Part shown: in pieces, positions 25,403 through 33,626 of the stretch | How the letters are laid out: each line of letters opens with the position of its first letter | Numbering within the stretch: position 1 is the first letter of the stretch | NCBI GenBank assembly: GCA_947589295.1 | Contig: CANQBZ010000015.1 | Span: forward strand, 1 to 49,411 | Source of the DNA: an uncultured Akkermansia sp. | Lineage (GTDB): Bacteria > Verrucomicrobiota > Verrucomicrobiia > Verrucomicrobiales > Akkermansiaceae | Length of the DNA: 49,411 nt | Direction of reading: 5' to 3' | Made by a program: the position numbers and the translations under genes | Notes under the pieces: model-generated | The model's input: only the letters and a program-made list of their open reading frames with translations | Databases searched by the model: none | What the model was told of the DNA's origin: nothing

Positions 25403-26761
25403 ATGGATACACAGGTGCGCACACGATTTGCGCCGTCACCGACAGGGTATTTGCACATAGGCGGAGCCCGCACGGCGCTGTTCAATTACCTCTTTACCCG
25501 CAAGATGGGCGGTACTTTTGTGCTGCGCATTGAGGACACCGACCAGGAACGCCACGTGGAGCAAGCCATGCAAGCGATATTCAGCGGTATGAAGTGGCTC
25601 GGACTCAACTGGGATGAGGGCGAAGGCGCAGGTGGGCCCTATGAACCGTATTTCCAGAGTAAGCGCGGGGAAATATATGACCGCTATTTTCAGAAGTTGG
25701 TAGATGCCGGACGGGTTTATGAATGTCCGGCGCCCAACAGACGGGACAAGGATGGCAATGAGATACCCGGTACGAGCGAGGGAACGGTGTGGCGCTTTCG
25801 CTTTCGCCGGGACGGCGTCATCACCCTGCACGATGCGGTATGCGGTGACATTACTGTGGATTACACCCATGAGGAAAACACGCCGGACATGGTGCTTAAG
25901 CGCACGGATGGCTCCTACATATTCCATTTGGTGAATGTAGTGGATGACATCGAGATGAAGATCACGCATGTGATTCGCGGCGAGGATCATATCATGAACA
26001 CTTTTAAACATCTGCAGCTCTTCGAGGCTTTTGGCGAGCAACCGCCGGTATATGCTCACATCCCGCTCATCCAGAACCCGGACGGTTCCAAGATGAGTAA
26101 GCGCGATGTGGGGGCGCAATTGGGCGCATACCCGGAGGAGGGCTTCCTGCCGGAAGCCGTGGTGAACTTCATTGCGTTGCTCGGCTGGAATCCCAAGACT
26201 GAGCAGGAAGTGTTTTCCATGCAGGAGCTCATCGACCTCTTCTCTCTTGAGCACGTCAACCGCGCCGCCGCTAAGTTTGACATCACCAAGTGCAAATGGA
26301 TGAATCAACAGCACATCTTGCGACTCGCGCCCGAGGAGTTTGTGCAGCGCGCACTTCCTTTCTGTGCCAAGGCGGGGCTGACCGACACGGCGCAGCTTCG
26401 CACGGCCATCTCCGGGGTGCAGAGCAAGGTGCAGTTGTTGAGCGAAGTACCTCACTGGGTGCGCTGGGTGCAGCGTTTGGAGTATGATCAAGAATCCATG
26501 AATGGCTTACAGGAAAATGCGCGCGAGATGCTCGATTTGCTCGCCAACGCATTTCGCGCTCTCCCGGAGTGGGATGCTTCGGCGGCTTTCGCCCTCATCA
26601 AGCCGCTTTGCAAGGAGCATGGCGTGAAAGTGGGCGCGGGCATGTACCCACTGCGCGTTGCCCTCACCGGGAGCCATGTCGGACCCGGGATGGACTGCAT
26701 ATTCGCCACGTTGGGGCAGGCGGAAATCCTGCATCGCATTGAGATTTTCCCCGCTAAGTAA
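25403..26761 (+). CDS. gltX: Glutamyl-tRNA synthetase
   Basis: Class I synthetase charging tRNA-Glu. 452 aa, near the usual ~470. RFAPSPTGYLHIGGARTA carries the HIGH motif (18-21) and the KMSKR loop is at about 230-234. Whether it is discriminating (Glu only) or also charges tRNA-Gln cannot be told by eye. The start at 25403 is fixed by the promoter whose -10 ends 6 nt upstream; a longer open frame from 25304 would run back into mpl. queA follows after 8 nt. Confidence 0.96.
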   Translation: MDTQVRTRFAPSPTGYLHIGGARTALFNYLFTRKMGGTFVLRIEDTDQERHVEQAMQAIFSGMKWLGLNWDEGEGAGGPYEPYFQSKRGEIYDRYFQKLVDAGRVYECPAPNRRDKDGNEIPGTSEGTVWRFRFRRDGVITLHDAVCGDITVDYTHEENTPDMVLKRTDGSYIFHLVNVVDDIEMKITHVIRGEDHIMNTFKHLQLFEAFGEQPPVYAHIPLIQNPDGSKMSKRDVGAQLGAYPEEGFLPEAVVNFIALLGWNPKTEQEVFSMQELIDLFSLEHVNRAAAKFDITKCKWMNQQHILRLAPEEFVQRALPFCAKAGLTDTAQLRTAISGVQSKVQLLSEVPHWVRWVQRLEYDQESMNGLQENAREMLDLLANAFRALPEWDASAAFALIKPLCKEHGVKVGAGMYPLRVALTGSHVGPGMDCIFATLGQAEILHRIEIFPAK

Positions 26762-26769
26762 GCCCGTTT

Positions 26770-27747
26770 GTGCGTACGCTGGATTTCGACTATTTTCTGC
26801 CACCGGAGCTCATTGCGGAGCGTCCGTTGCCGGAGCGTACAGCCTCGCGCATGATGGTCGTGCACCGGGAGAGTGGTAACATCGAGCACCGACATTTCCG
26901 TGACCTGCCGGACTACATCATGCCGGGGGACTTACTTGTGCTCAACGACACAAAAGTGGTGCCCGCGCGTTTTTTCTCCAACGATGGCGCCATTGAGCTG
27001 GTGCGCGCCGGCATGGCGGGCGAACTCGTGTGGAAATGCCTGGTACGTCCGGGGAGAAAGATGAAGATCGGGCGCACGGTGCAGGTAGGAGCCAGCACAG
27101 GTACCGTGGAAAGCATTGATGAGGAAGGCTACCGCTTTATCCGCTGGGATCAAGCGATAGATGATGAGAAATATGGTCGTCTTGCACTTCCTCACTACAT
27201 GAACCGCGAGGGCGATCCCTCCGACCGTGAACGCTACCAAACCATCTATGCCGTGCACGAGGGCGCCATAGCCGCTCCCACCGCCGGGTTGCACTTTTCC
27301 AAGGAACTGCTGGATTCCCTGCCGCATCGCTTTCTTACCCTGCATGTGGGCGTGGGGACCTTTCGTCCGGTGAAGGTGGACCACGTGGAGAACCACCACA
27401 TGCATACCGAGAGTTTTTACCTGCCGCCGGACACGGCAAGCGCTGTTAACTCGGCCAAGAGGGTTCTCGCTGTGGGAACCACCAGCGTGCGCGTGCTGGA
27501 AACGCAAGCTGCGCGCTACGGATTACCCATTCAACCGGGCAATGGCAACACGGACATATTTATCTACCCCGGATTCAAATATCAGGTGACGGGAGCGTTG
27601 CTGACCAACTTCCACCTGCCGCAGAGCACGCTCATCATGCTTGTGTGCGCTTTTGCCAACCGTGAGCTCATCATGGAAGCGTACCGTCAGGCTGTGGCAG
27701 AGCGCTACCGCTTCTTTTCGTACGGAGATTGCATGCTCATCCTTTGA
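26770..27747 (+). CDS. queA: S-adenosylmethionine:tRNA ribosyltransferase-isomerase
   Basis: Transfers and isomerises the ribosyl part of SAM onto preQ1 in tRNA, making epoxyqueuosine. 325 aa, slightly short for the family (~340-355). Conserved blocks are DFDYFLPPELIAERPL, LVLNDTKVVPARF, AAPTAGLHFS, HVGVGTFRPV, GTTSVRVLE and LTNFHLPQSTLIMLV. The start is GTG at 26770, the only fitting one, 8 nt after gltX. Its last 11 nt overlap the end of the convergent HAD gene. Confidence 0.96.
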   Translation: MRTLDFDYFLPPELIAERPLPERTASRMMVVHRESGNIEHRHFRDLPDYIMPGDLLVLNDTKVVPARFFSNDGAIELVRAGMAGELVWKCLVRPGRKMKIGRTVQVGASTGTVESIDEEGYRFIRWDQAIDDEKYGRLALPHYMNREGDPSDRERYQTIYAVHEGAIAAPTAGLHFSKELLDSLPHRFLTLHVGVGTFRPVKVDHVENHHMHTESFYLPPDTASAVNSAKRVLAVGTTSVRVLETQAARYGLPIQPGNGNTDIFIYPGFKYQVTGALLTNFHLPQSTLIMLVCAFANRELIMEAYRQAVAERYRFFSYGDCMLIL

Positions 27748-28600
27748 GTGCGTGCGGGAAAAAGCGTTTTTGCCAAGCACAGAGAGCGGACGGTACGTCA
27801 GCAAATACACTGCCATAATTGTGCGCGACCCAGCGCAGCACATCGGCGTGAGCATCGGCGGGAACCGCACAGAAAGCTTGCGGAAAAAGCCGAAAAGCAT
27901 CCAAGTCGTTGTGCCCGTCGCCCATGAGAAAAAGACAATGCATTGGCACGTGCCAGGCAGCGAGCACTCTCTGCAGAGCGATGCCTTTGTTGAAACGCGC
28001 GTCAGCGAGGCGCAGGTATTTACCGGCGCGTTGCACTGTGATCCCTGGCAAAGGGTTCACAAAGCTCAAAATGTAGGGCATGATAAGGTCCATTGTTTCA
28101 CTGTCGCGCGCTTCAATAGAGAGGGGATCAGTGGCGGAAAGCGTCCACTCAGCGTGCGGGAGCTCGATACGCAGCCGTCGCAGGGCAGCCTGCCAGGCTT
28201 GGTGTACGGAATCGCGCAATTTCAAATTGACGGCGTAACAATGGGCGTTGTGCTCGACAAGCGGGCGCAGCAATCCTGCGTGGTTTGACAAGTACACGTA
28301 ACGTTCGCATGTGCAGATAAAGTCTGGTTGCATCGGAAGCAATGCGAGCACCTTCGCCATGTCCGCCAGATTCCGGCCGCTGTTGATCCCCCAGCGCACT
28401 CCGCAGCGACGCAGTTGTCCGAGCAATTCAAAGATCTGCGGGGCTATGTCTGCCATAGCGGCTCCTTTGCGGCGCAACGTGCCATCGTAGTCCAACGAGA
28501 TAAGGGCAGAGGGAGGAAACCCTGCTGGGGGGCATCTGCCGGGCAGGAGGATATCCCCCTCCTCCGCAGAATGAAGCACCAGTGGCGACTCGTCGATCAT
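27737..28600 (-). CDS. HAD-superfamily phosphatase (Cof-like)
   Basis: 287 aa. Motif I LDYDGTLR (near residue 37) supplies the nucleophile and acid Asp. Motif IV GDGHNDLDAF binds Mg. A cap segment between them places it in the Cof/sucrose-phosphatase-like IIB group. The substrate is unknown; sugar phosphates are common for the group. The start at ATG 28600 overlaps the OmpA-like stop by ATGA, so it is the third gene of that operon. A longer open frame upstream (to 28729) lies inside the OmpA-like gene and is rejected. Confidence 0.85.
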   Translation of the reverse strand: MIDESPLVLHSAEEGDILLPGRCPPAGFPPSALISLDYDGTLRRKGAAMADIAPQIFELLGQLRRCGVRWGINSGRNLADMAKVLALLPMQPDFICTCERYVYLSNHAGLLRPLVEHNAHCYAVNLKLRDSVHQAWQAALRRLRIELPHAEWTLSATDPLSIEARDSETMDLIMPYILSFVNPLPGITVQRAGKYLRLADARFNKGIALQRVLAAWHVPMHCLFLMGDGHNDLDAFRLFPQAFCAVPADAHADVLRWVAHNYGSVFADVPSALCAWQKRFFPHALKG

Positions 28601-29685
28601 TTCTTTGCGGGCACACAGCCTTCGGGCATCACTTCGCCGGGTCGGCGCATGTGAATTTCTACGCGACGGTTGAGCGCCTGCTTCTCGCGGGGAAGGTTGG
28701 TGGACACGAGCGGGCGGGTAGAGCCGCATGCACGCACAAACACACGATCAATGGGAACGCCATTGCCGGAAAGCCATGCAACCACAGCCGCCGCGCGACG
28801 CATGGAAAGTTGTTCATTGTAAGCATCTCCTCCGATACCGTCCGTATGTCCTTCGATGATGAACGTGGTGGAGGGATTTTTGTGAATGAGAGCGGCGAGT
28901 TGCAAGAGGGAGATGCGAGCGGAATTTTTAAGCTTGCTTTCATTGAAAGCGAAGAGGAAATCCGCCCCCAAACGTGCCACTCCGGAAGATGCGCCCAAGT
29001 TGGAGAGCCCTATGAGTTCAGAGAGGCTGCGTGTATCATTGGGCAGGCCGGTTTGACCGTGTTCGGCTTGGCGGCGCAGTTCTTTCTCAATCAACCCCTC
29101 CGCATTGTCGACATCGTCAAGTTGAGGGGTGGCGTTCACGATGACATCATTCGTGTTGAGCGGGGTTGGTTCGGGCACCATTTGCTGCATTTCTTTTCCC
29201 AGTTCTGGCATGGGGGCTGACATCGCGGGCGGCGCCGCCATAGTTGAGGCTTGCTGGGCTGCCGGATCATCCATCTGCTGTGGGGATTGCAGGGAGAGAT
29301 TTGTTTCTCCGGGCGCCATCACGAGTTCCTTCACATCCATATCAATCAGGTCAATTTCGAGCGGTTCGGGCTCCAGTTGCTCGGGTTCTGATGGGTCTGT
29401 GGGAGGCATTTCCTGGGCAGGTTGCAGCTCGGTCATTGAGTTGCGCACCACGACACGCACGTCATCGTCCACCACGCGTTTAACCTGCGGTACGTGAACT
29501 GAAGCGCGCCACCACCTCAACAACCAGGGCGTAGCACGAAGAGCCATCAAATGGATGATAGCCGCTGCGGAGGCTGCGATGATGAGTAGGGGAACCGTGT
29601 GTCGCCGACCAATGAGCACAAAGTTATCGCGCAAGCGGTTCTTATGCTTGTGGTAAACTCCAGAAGAGTGGTCAGCGCTGCTCAT
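28597..29685 (-). CDS. OmpA-family protein with N-terminal membrane anchor
   Basis: 362 aa. A cytosolic basic N-terminus, one membrane segment (about 32-52) and a long Pro/Gln/Met-rich low-complexity linker (about 90-200) lead to a C-terminal OmpA-like peptidoglycan-binding domain (about 235-350). That domain has FAFNESKLKNSA, IEGHTDGIGGDAYNEQLSMRRA and the closing NRRVEI. The layout is that of an inner-membrane protein reaching across the periplasm to the wall, as MotB/TonB-like proteins do. ATG 29685, 4 nt after the hydrolase-fold gene stop, is preferred to the in-frame ATG at 29706, which overlaps that gene. Confidence 0.85.
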   Translation of the reverse strand: MSSADHSSGVYHKHKNRLRDNFVLIGRRHTVPLLIIAASAAAIIHLMALRATPWLLRWWRASVHVPQVKRVVDDDVRVVVRNSMTELQPAQEMPPTDPSEPEQLEPEPLEIDLIDMDVKELVMAPGETNLSLQSPQQMDDPAAQQASTMAAPPAMSAPMPELGKEMQQMVPEPTPLNTNDVIVNATPQLDDVDNAEGLIEKELRRQAEHGQTGLPNDTRSLSELIGLSNLGASSGVARLGADFLFAFNESKLKNSARISLLQLAALIHKNPSTTFIIEGHTDGIGGDAYNEQLSMRRAAAVVAWLSGNGVPIDRVFVRACGSTRPLVSTNLPREKQALNRRVEIHMRRPGEVMPEGCVPAKK

Positions 29686-29689
29686 GGGA

Positions 29690-30769
29690 CTACTTGGTTG
29701 GAGCATCTACCGGCGGCAGGTCGAGCAGGGCAGGAAGTTTCTCATGTATCCAGCGTAATATGTGCGCTGGTATGTCGTCGTCATCCTGTAACAGTGTGGC
29801 CTCCGCCTGCTCTTGCATGTCGTGAGTGCCGCCCTTGTGAGTATAGATGACCCTGCGAGTCGTGGCGGCTGGAGGATCATCTGCTCGGCGTGGAGTTGCA
29901 AGGCTGCGCTGCTCGGGGTGCAACTGAGTGTAGAGGGCTATGGAATCCTCTGGGAAGCTTTGAGGATTATTGTCGCCAGAAAAAATAAGCAGAACGGGCA
30001 CTTGGCGAGGGAGACGAAGGAGACTCTGAACAGCAGCGATATCAAAGGGTTCCAACCCGGTGAGTAGTTTCATCCGCCACCCTGTAAGTTCACGGATAAG
30101 CATTGGGACACCACTGCGCTTGAGACGATTGCTCATGGAAGCTCTGGTATCTATGGCCGCAACGGCACGTAAGCGCGGGTCGCGAGCAGCTGCATGCAGC
30201 ATTAACTCCGCCCCGAATTGTTTACCAACGCCTATAATCATAAGTCCACCATGCCCTTCGCGTTGCTCAAGTGCATCAATGATGGCAGGTACATCCTCGC
30301 ATTCCCTCAACCCATGGGTGCAGTAGGGACGGGCAGATGCGCTTCCACGTGGCTCCCAAAGCACACATGACAGACCGGCAGCGGCAAGCTGTTCTGCCAA
30401 AGGCAACGCGGAACGGATACCGTGATCCCAATCTGTGCACACTAGCACATAATCCACAGACTGTAGCTGATTTGGCAGTTGGCCGTGCAGACGTTCCAGT
30501 AGTGCTTGTTGACGTGGAGTAATATCGTCTTTTTTGCTGGTCTGAACAATGCATGCTTGCACGCGGCAGCCATCGTTACCAACAACGCTGAAGGGAAGAA
30601 GCTGCACACCTTGAGTTTTATCTGGCAGGTCTGAGTAGCCGCTGTAAATGGGATTGGTAGGACAGAGCAATTGAGTGCTGCATCGTTTCACCCTGAGCCA
30701 CAGCCACACTGCACCCACAATGCCAACCAGAGCTAGTGCAAAAAAAAGCCATGTACGTACTCTCCCCAT
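29690..30769 (-). CDS. Membrane-anchored alpha/beta-hydrolase-fold protein lacking the catalytic Ser
   Basis: 359 aa. One N-terminal membrane segment (about 4-27), then an alpha/beta hydrolase-like domain. LSCVLWEPRGSA looks like the oxyanion strand-turn, and VPVLLIFSGDNN and THKGGTHDM supply the usual Asp and His positions. The nucleophile elbow reads GVGKQ (180-184) instead of GxSxG, so the Ser is a Gly and classical hydrolysis is unlikely. The start at 30769 is chosen because a promoter -10 ends 7 nt upstream; the ATG at 30778 overlaps that -10. It heads an operon with the OmpA-like and HAD genes. Confidence 0.75.
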   Translation of the reverse strand: MGRVRTWLFFALALVGIVGAVWLWLRVKRCSTQLLCPTNPIYSGYSDLPDKTQGVQLLPFSVVGNDGCRVQACIVQTSKKDDITPRQQALLERLHGQLPNQLQSVDYVLVCTDWDHGIRSALPLAEQLAAAGLSCVLWEPRGSASARPYCTHGLRECEDVPAIIDALEQREGHGGLMIIGVGKQFGAELMLHAAARDPRLRAVAAIDTRASMSNRLKRSGVPMLIRELTGWRMKLLTGLEPFDIAAVQSLLRLPRQVPVLLIFSGDNNPQSFPEDSIALYTQLHPEQRSLATPRRADDPPAATTRRVIYTHKGGTHDMQEQAEATLLQDDDDIPAHILRWIHEKLPALLDLPPVDAPTK

Positions 30770-30776
30770 CGGCGCC

Positions 30777-30805
30777 ATCCTACCACAGAAGCCGCTGCTT
30801 GGCAA
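30777..30805 (-). promoter_or_regulatory. Promoter of hydrolase-fold/OmpA/HAD operon, predicted leaderless
   Basis: TTGCCA (30805-30800), a 17-nt spacer and TAGGAT (30782-30777). The ATG at 30769 is 7 nt downstream. Confidence 0.6.
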
Positions 30806-31058
30806 GAATCCAGCCACACAAAATCAGTTTCCGTACACGTCTGCCCCAAGGAAAAGATTCATACGACAACAGCGGCGTGATTCAGGATCCATCGTCGATG
30901 TTTTAAAGGATAGCGTCTTATCGCCGAAGTCTGGCCCCAGACACGATCATCAAGCAATTCCGGACATAAAGCTTCCTCAGAACCATTTTCGATTCGTGGG
31001 CAGCTATGATGCTGCGGTGGAGAGGGACACAAGGAGGGAGCGCTGAGAGGAGGTGAGA

Positions 31059-32852
31059 CTAGTTAACAGCTGGATGAGGCCCGGAGTACGGCTGCACGGT
31101 ACTGGAGGAGAGATCGAGAGAGGGGTTGTACCAAGGGGTCTGGATGTCAAAAATGCCCAGCAAGGTGTGAAAGATATGCTCGTGGGCAACTAGCATAGAA
31201 GAATGGGATTTGAGGACGCGAAGAGCCTTGGCAAAGTGGGAGTGAGCTTTTTCAAACTCGGGAGAATAGAGGAAAAACATACCAACTCGGCAGCCGGTGG
31301 TGCTGTGGTAATCGCGTTTGCTTTCACCGAGGGCCGCCCGTCCCCAAATGCCATCATGACCAAGGTATTCGCCGTGGTCGCTGATGTAAAGATAAAGCCA
31401 AGGACGACCTTGCAGGACGCGAGTGATGCGGCGCACGAACTCGTCCGTATAGTGCACGGTATTATCATAGGCATTGTTGACGTCCCGGGCATGGGCGGCC
31501 GGGTCTTCAAAAGAGGAGCCGGCAGGCAGAAAGGGACCACCCTGATGATCGTAATGGAAGAAGGGGGTGTGGCTGCCTTCGTTGTTGATGAAGAGTACGG
31601 TATTTTGAGTGGGAGGTTGGTTGCGCAAGAACTCAGCCACGAGGGGGATAGAAGTCCACGGAGAGCCTGGTGCGTGGTGTCGCTCCACGGCACAGCGGGT
31701 GAGGATGCGCACCACCATATCATACTTGAGATGGGCGGCGTTGCGCTTGCCGAAAAACGATCCAATTCGGAAACCGTGCGCGGCAAAGAGATCGAGCACC
31801 GAGCCGGTGTGCGGTTGCAATGCCGGGTCTTTTTCGTAGATGTCGCGTCGGGCGTCCGTGAGGATGGCGATTTGAGCCTGACAGGTATCACAAGCCGCTG
31901 AGATGCAGTTCGGGAAGTTGATGAGATGCGTGCAGGCGCTGAGAAAGGGAGTTGTGTTCCGTGCATAGCCGTTGATCCCCATGCGATCGGCGCGCACGCT
32001 TTCTCCGATGTGCACCACGAGCACCACACCTTCTCCGCCATGAAGGGTGTGCAGGGATGAGGGTTGTTGGGCTGGGGAGGGGAGGGATTCTGCCTGCCTG
32101 ATGGTGGCATGGTTGTGGAAGAGAGCCTCGGACCACGCATGGACGAGCGCCACTGCCTCGTACACCGGCCAGAGAGTATAGGACTTTTGGCGCTCACGCG
32201 GCATGGTCAGACTGCATGCCCCGGCTAGAAGCGCAAAGAGCAGTCCCGCATTCACCAGCTCAAGCCGGCCGTGCTGCGATCGCAGGATGCGCACCAGAAC
32301 CCAGCTGAGGGCGACGCCGCCAATGATGATAGCGATGGCAAGAAAGACATTGCCGGATGAAAGGTAGCCGCACACCTCCTCTCCGGAGGCTTCAAGAGTT
32401 TCCGCAATGACAAGTGAGTTGATGCGCGTGCCGTACTGGTGATAACCGGCAATTTGGGCGAGTTGGAGGATGAAAAAAGGACAGCAGATGATGACGCTCA
32501 GACGACCCAACAGGGCCCAAAGGAAGCAGAGACATGCCGCAGTGAGCAGCATGGGCAGAGGGGCGAGCATCGGATCGTTCAGAAAGTCGAGGTTGCAGGT
32601 CAGATGACAGAGAAGCGCAAAGAACATGACGCGCCACAGAATACAAGCGCGCGGCAGCGGAGACCGGCCGCGAGTGCGCGCCAAATACGCACCGCCTGCA
32701 AACAACAGAACTGCAATCAGCTCGCCACATGCCACCTCCCGTATCGGGGTGAGATGCCATTCCAAATCGCTCAGCCAGGCTATGCCTGCCCCAACGCATA
32801 GCGCCGCAATCACCACGTAAAAAAATAAACGGGTATGCAGGAAGCGGGGCAT
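31059..32852 (-). CDS. Phosphoethanolamine transferase (EptA-like, sulfatase fold)
   Basis: 597 aa. Five N-terminal membrane segments (within residues 8-215) are followed by a periplasmic alkaline-phosphatase/sulfatase domain. The nucleophile region reads VVHIGESVRADRMGINGYAR, so S285 takes the place of the usual Thr in GET-type enzymes. NNEGSHTPF and YISDHGEYLG supply metal ligands. Family members add phosphoethanolamine to lipid A, other glycolipids or glycans in Gram-negatives; the exact acceptor here is unknown. The ATG at 32852 is preferred to the upstream TTG (32882). It lies 45 nt after the ylbF-like gene in the same direction. Confidence 0.85.
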   Translation of the reverse strand: MPRFLHTRLFFYVVIAALCVGAGIAWLSDLEWHLTPIREVACGELIAVLLFAGGAYLARTRGRSPLPRACILWRVMFFALLCHLTCNLDFLNDPMLAPLPMLLTAACLCFLWALLGRLSVIICCPFFILQLAQIAGYHQYGTRINSLVIAETLEASGEEVCGYLSSGNVFLAIAIIIGGVALSWVLVRILRSQHGRLELVNAGLLFALLAGACSLTMPRERQKSYTLWPVYEAVALVHAWSEALFHNHATIRQAESLPSPAQQPSSLHTLHGGEGVVLVVHIGESVRADRMGINGYARNTTPFLSACTHLINFPNCISAACDTCQAQIAILTDARRDIYEKDPALQPHTGSVLDLFAAHGFRIGSFFGKRNAAHLKYDMVVRILTRCAVERHHAPGSPWTSIPLVAEFLRNQPPTQNTVLFINNEGSHTPFFHYDHQGGPFLPAGSSFEDPAAHARDVNNAYDNTVHYTDEFVRRITRVLQGRPWLYLYISDHGEYLGHDGIWGRAALGESKRDYHSTTGCRVGMFFLYSPEFEKAHSHFAKALRVLKSHSSMLVAHEHIFHTLLGIFDIQTPWYNPSLDLSSSTVQPYSGPHPAVN

Positions 32853-32897
32853 GGTCGTTGGAGTCCGAAGCGTATCGCGCAATGCCTCCTGGCGGCA

Positions 32898-33398
32898 TCA
32901 ATCATGCTTGCCACAATGGCAATCATGCTCCTTATTGCAGCTGCCATCGCAATGGCCATCGCATTCATCGCCTTTGCAATGGCCTCCACAGCTGCATGCG
33001 CTCACTTGGCGTGTCATGGACTCCGCCACTTCCTCATCACTCGGGGCGTGTCCCTTTTCGATGGCCAGGCTGAGGTACTGATGAACCGTCGCAAGCATCA
33101 AATCTAAGTGTTCCCTTGCTTCCAAAAAGCCCTTGCATGAGGGGTTGTTTACCACATTGCTGCGCAGTTGGTCAAACTTCGCTATTTCCTCTTCTCCCGG
33201 GGGCATGCCCGCCGCACTCTTTTCCTGAAGCTGCGCTCCGTACTCACTCACCTTGCGGAAGAGTTCAGTGGCAGCCGCATCCTGATAAAACAAACCGATT
33301 CGAGCCCGCGCAGACACAACAGCCTGACTCTGTGCAAAGGCATTGGCCAATGCCGTAGTGAGTTTCACCAACTCGGGAGATAATGCTGTGTTTGACAT
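32898..33398 (-). CDS. YlbF/YmcA-family protein with Cys/His-rich C-terminal tail
   Basis: 166 aa. Residues about 8-125 are helical and match the YlbF/YmcA family (ALANAFAQSQAVVSARARIGLFYQDAAATELF..., EEEIAKFDQLRSNVVNNP). In Bacillus these partner YaaT in RNA turnover and development, and the complex carries Fe-S clusters. The last ~32 residues hold eight Cys and five His (CSCGGHCKGDECDGHC...), a metal-binding-looking tail. The start at 33398 is supported by a promoter 10 nt upstream and by the family N-terminus; the frame stays open to 33479. Confidence 0.8.
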   Translation of the reverse strand: MSNTALSPELVKLTTALANAFAQSQAVVSARARIGLFYQDAAATELFRKVSEYGAQLQEKSAAGMPPGEEEIAKFDQLRSNVVNNPSCKGFLEAREHLDLMLATVHQYLSLAIEKGHAPSDEEVAESMTRQVSACSCGGHCKGDECDGHCDGSCNKEHDCHCGKHD

Positions 33399-33408
33399 AC
33401 CGCCAATG

Positions 33409-33436
33409 AATTTAACATGGTGAGAAAAAAACTCAA
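33409..33436 (-). promoter_or_regulatory. Promoter of ylbF-like gene, predicted near-leaderless
   Basis: TTGAGT (33436-33431), a 16-nt spacer and TAAATT (33414-33409), 10 nt before the ATG at 33398. Confidence 0.5.
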
Positions 33437-33514
33437 GAACCAGCTGCGTCAACCTTTTCCCAGGGGAAAATGGGAGCACGTCCAGTGTTTTCTACGCTAC
33501 TTTGGACTATGGAC

Positions 33515-33554
33515 AATTTCCCGTCGGGACGCCTGCGCACGGGACGGCGAAATT
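33515..33554 (-). terminator. Hairpin downstream of the menA-like gene
   Basis: AATTTCCCGTC and GACGGCGAAATT form an ~11-bp stem with one bulge and a ~17-nt loop, about 75 nt after the UbiA-family gene stop. There is no T-run, so it is a weak or Rho-type 3' end at best. Confidence 0.35.
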
Positions 33555-33626
33555 CCGGCTAAGAGTGCGTAGGACGCTCCCTTGGCTATGCAGCATTAAT
33601 CCTGGTCCACGAGAACAGACAGCTAA

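Noticed and set aside
30818..31058. Possible gene or remnant in the gap between the hydrolase-fold gene and the phosphoethanolamine transferase
   Set aside because: A 123-codon open frame crosses it, but most overlaps the hydrolase-fold gene antisense and nothing matches a family I know. I see no supported feature in the gap.
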